64,000 nucleotides of DNA from Maridesulfovibrio salexigens DSM 2638 (GTDB lineage Bacteria > Desulfobacterota > Desulfovibrionia > Desulfovibrionales > Desulfovibrionaceae): the NCBI RefSeq assembly GCF_000023445.1, contig NC_012881.1, forward strand, positions 3,380,001-3,444,000, read 5' to 3'. Under the pieces are notes generated by a model. It did no database searches and was not told the origin of the DNA. It saw only the letters and a program-made list of their open reading frames with translations. Shown one piece after another: positions 61,669 to 64,000 of this stretch. Made by a program: the position numbers and the translations under genes. Positions within the stretch are counted from its first letter, which is position 1; each line of letters opens with the position of its first letter.

Positions 61669-62163
61669 TTCTTCATTAACACGCTTACCGGGCATGAAAG
61701 CCGTGCGTAGAAATTTCGGAGTAAAAATCCGGAAGGGATTTCGGACCAGCATATCCGGCATGACATGATACCAGCGGTATCCCAGACGGTGGTATACCTT
61801 TTTGGCAAGACAGCCATATCCGGTCTGCCTTGCGGCCCATAGAGCGGCATCGCGCTGGCATCTTGAAGTAGCAACAGCTTTGAATATTTTATCGCTGAAC
61901 CCTTTATCGACGAGCATTTTACGGATACGCAAATATTCGCGGTAACGGCTGATAATGTCAGCTACGGAGAAGAAAGCTCCGGTCACCCAGCTCATGGCAA
62001 TAGCAGCCGAGGTAATAAACCCCAGACTATGCCCATCACGGTAAAATTCAGCAGCAAGCCATGCCAAGGTCACGACCATGCCGATACAAAGCCCCAGAAC
62101 AAAATGAGGTAAAGGGGCCACACGTAAATAATTATATTTTTTCTGTGCAAGAGCCTTTATCAT
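61663..62163 (-). CDS. Small membrane protein of unknown function
   Basis: The 166-residue protein has two hydrophobic helices (about 20-42 and 50-72) and then a basic, mostly soluble region containing RYREYLRIRKML and a Cys-Gln-Arg-rich segment (ATSRCQRDAALWAARQTGYG). The latter looks like a short motif of the DUF4258/ 'Cys-rich' kind, but I do not recognise a family. It is convergent with the nitroreductase gene. Confidence 0.6.
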   Translation of the reverse strand: MIKALAQKKYNYLRVAPLPHFVLGLCIGMVVTLAWLAAEFYRDGHSLGFITSAAIAMSWVTGAFFSVADIISRYREYLRIRKMLVDKGFSDKIFKAVATSRCQRDAALWAARQTGYGCLAKKVYHRLGYRWYHVMPDMLVRNPFRIFTPKFLRTAFMPGKRVNEEK

Positions 62164-62317
62164 CGTAATTCGCCTGTAAAATCACTAAACTAAAAGACTA
62201 CCAGTTCACTAATAGTCTACGCCACGATTAGGGAATTACCATCGTAATCAAAACCGTTCAAGAAATATCGGACACAGAAAAATAGCCGCTATGCTGTGAA
62301 AAACAGAATTTCACGCG

Positions 62318-64000
62318 CTAAGACTTGATAACCTTAGCCAGCTCAGCCAGTAAATCATCAACATTAAAAGGCTTAGTGATGCGTGAATCCATTCCGCTGT
62401 CAAAACACTTCTGCAGGAAATCTTCGCCTACATTGGCTGTAAGAGCCACTATCCTGACCGGAGAATGGGTTTTACGTATTGCGCGCGCAGCTTCAAAGCC
62501 ATCTAGCACAGGCATCTGGATATCCATAAAGATTATATCGAAATCATCAGATTCATTGAACGTATCCACCGCATCCTTGCCATTTTCGACCATCACATAA
62601 TTTTTAAGGCCGTTCTTTTCAAAAACCTTGCGCAACAGAATACGGTTCATCTTGCTATCTTCGGCCACCATGACTTTCAGGTCGGAATAATCAACTGAAT
62701 CAAAATCTTCTTCGGAACCATCCGCAACTTCCTGCGGCTGATTAAAGTTTCGGCATACTTCCACAGGCAGGACAAAAGAAAATAAAGCACCGCCCTGCTC
62801 ATTATTCCGGGCTGAAAGTTCTCCGCCCAGATGCTTGACCAGCTTATAGCAAATAGCCAGTCCAAGGCCGGTACCACCGTATTTTCTGGTAATGCTCGGG
62901 TCGGCCTGAACAAAAGATTCAAATAATGATTCCGCACCATCTTTAGGCAGACCTATTCCTGTATCCGAAACCTCGAAAAGCAATCTGAGCTTGCCCCCTT
63001 CACCTTCAGGACCCTCCGGCCTGCATCTAAGGGTAACATTTCCTTTATCGGTAAACTTGACCCCGTTTCCAAGCAGATTAACCAGAACCTGACGCAACCG
63101 GAGACTGTCCACACGTACACAATCCGGCACATTCTCAGCTTCAAGGATCACCTGCAAAGGCTTATTCATGGCGCCGATATCTACAACATCCCCCATCTCC
63201 CGCAGGAAAGCCGGGAAGTCGATATTCTCCTCATTTAATTCCATATGGACAGAATCAAGCTTAGAATAATCAAGGATGTCATTAACAATAACCAGCAGGC
63301 TGTCTACTGAAGACTTAATCAACCTTAGATTTTCCTGCTGCTCAGAAGTCAATTCAGAGCGTTGAAGCAACTGAACCATACCCTTAACCGCATTCATGGG
63401 AGTTCTGAATTCGTGGGTCATGTTTGCCAGAAAGCGTCCTTTGGCCTCATTTGCTTCCTGCGCCTCTTCCCTGCTGCTTCTCAGTTCTTTCTCAATCCTT
63501 TTCAGTTCAGAAATATCTTCGACAGCAACAAGAACGCGCTCCCAAGAATCTTCACACCCCGGAACAATGGTCAGGTTGAGAATAAAAAACTGCTCCCTGC
63601 CATCCAGACGCAGAAAACTAAATTCACTGCGATGCCTCTCGGCTCCTTTGAGCAAATCCAGAAAAACAGTCCTGTAAATACGCCATGAATGCTGGGTAAC
63701 ATAGGGAGAGAAACCGACATCAATCAGTTGTTCAAGGGAAGATGTCCCAAAAAATTCTATGGTGCGGTTATTTGCATCAATTATTCGTATGTTCTCTACG
63801 CATCGGGACACAGATTTATGATCAGATAAAAGCTCTTCACGGATAACCGGCAACATGTCCGGGCCATACGAATCAAAAATCTCTTTTACTGAACTCAGAT
63901 CGAGTTCCCATAGGGCAACAGGGGAATTCTCAAAAAGGGACCTAAACCGCCACTCACTTTTCTGTTGCTCTTTTTCTGCCTTTTTCCGGGCAGTTACATC
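62318..64000 (-). CDS. Hybrid histidine kinase (PAS-HisKA-HATPase-REC; N-terminus beyond window)
   Basis: The frame stays open to the right edge, so the start lies outside; an internal ATG at 63856 is not the real start. The visible part begins with the end of one PAS/PAC module (DVTARKKAE), then a PAS domain, a HisKA domain with the His in NMTHEFRTPMNAV, an ATPase domain (GGTGLGLAICYKLV) and a receiver domain with the Asp in IIFMDIQMP. It should phosphorylate an unlinked HPt or response regulator through this receiver. Signal and targets are unknown. Confidence 0.9.
   Translation of the reverse strand, partial: DVTARKKAEKEQQKSEWRFRSLFENSPVALWELDLSSVKEIFDSYGPDMLPVIREELLSDHKSVSRCVENIRIIDANNRTIEFFGTSSLEQLIDVGFSPYVTQHSWRIYRTVFLDLLKGAERHRSEFSFLRLDGREQFFILNLTIVPGCEDSWERVLVAVEDISELKRIEKELRSSREEAQEANEAKGRFLANMTHEFRTPMNAVKGMVQLLQRSELTSEQQENLRLIKSSVDSLLVIVNDILDYSKLDSVHMELNEENIDFPAFLREMGDVVDIGAMNKPLQVILEAENVPDCVRVDSLRLRQVLVNLLGNGVKFTDKGNVTLRCRPEGPEGEGGKLRLLFEVSDTGIGLPKDGAESLFESFVQADPSITRKYGGTGLGLAICYKLVKHLGGELSARNNEQGGALFSFVLPVEVCRNFNQPQEVADGSEEDFDSVDYSDLKVMVAEDSKMNRILLRKVFEKNGLKNYVMVENGKDAVDTFNESDDFDIIFMDIQMPVLDGFEAARAIRKTHSPVRIVALTANVGEDFLQKCFDSGMDSRITKPFNVDDLLAELAKVIKS

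Overview
The window looks like chromosome of a sulfate-reducing Desulfovibrionaceae, probably close to the marine Maridesulfovibrio/Desulfovibrio salexigens group. The grounds are a complete tmcABCD transmembrane redox operon, the archaeal-type early shikimate genes fused in order to pheA-aroA-tyrA and trpEGDCFBA, an ArsR-methyltransferase SahR-type regulator next to ahcY, and a complete GAK (Grasp And Kinase) cluster. The species is an inference; no rRNA is present.

Layout. 1-5.1 kb: edge-truncated adenosine deaminase-like lipoprotein and tmcDCBA (minus). 5.2-8.4 kb: BioD-like/DRTGG protein and ADP-forming acyl-CoA synthetase (minus). 8.8-9.8 kb: degenerate HD-GYP protein. 9.9-18.1 kb: tripartite RND pump (minus), divergent from a response regulator and histidine kinase. 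18.1-19.1 kb: GNAT protein and methyltransferase. 19.2-31.3 kb: trpEGDCFBA, preceded by the aro/phe/tyr operon, which carries its own leader peptide and terminator (attenuator). 31.5-33.5 kb: sigma54-dependent amt-glnK. 33.5-38.1 kb: EAL protein, RarD permease, Cache-PAS-GGDEF protein. 38.3-41 kb: aspartase and aromatic amino acid permease. 41-45 kb: class D beta-lactamase-like protein, secreted unknown, RRM protein, DEAD-box helicase. 45.4-48.8 kb: ahcY, sahR, DciA-like and Rho-N-like small proteins. 48.9-51 kb: seven tRNA genes (2 Gln, 5 Glu) in two repeated blocks around a frameshifted methyltransferase gene. 51-53 kb: small secreted protein, LysR regulator, HD phosphohydrolase. 53.2-60.6 kb: eight-gene GAK operon. 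60.7-64 kb: ferredoxin-nitroreductase, membrane protein, and an edge-truncated hybrid histidine kinase.

How it works together. Chorismate made by the aro operon feeds the adjacent trp operon. The aro leader encodes a run of Tyr, Phe and Trp codons just before a strong terminator, which suggests control by charging of all three aromatic tRNAs. The trp operon lacks such a leader and has an imperfect inverted-repeat element in its 5' region. EAL, GGDEF and degenerate HD-GYP proteins make this neighbourhood rich in cyclic-di-GMP functions.

The least understood system is the GAK operon: an ATP-grasp ligase, an HprK-like kinase, a CofD-like transferase, a PhoU-phosphotransferase fusion, a PHP hydrolase-like protein, two amphi-Trp proteins and a protein with a cytochrome c'-like C-terminus that lacks one heme Cys. 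No function is established for it to my knowledge.
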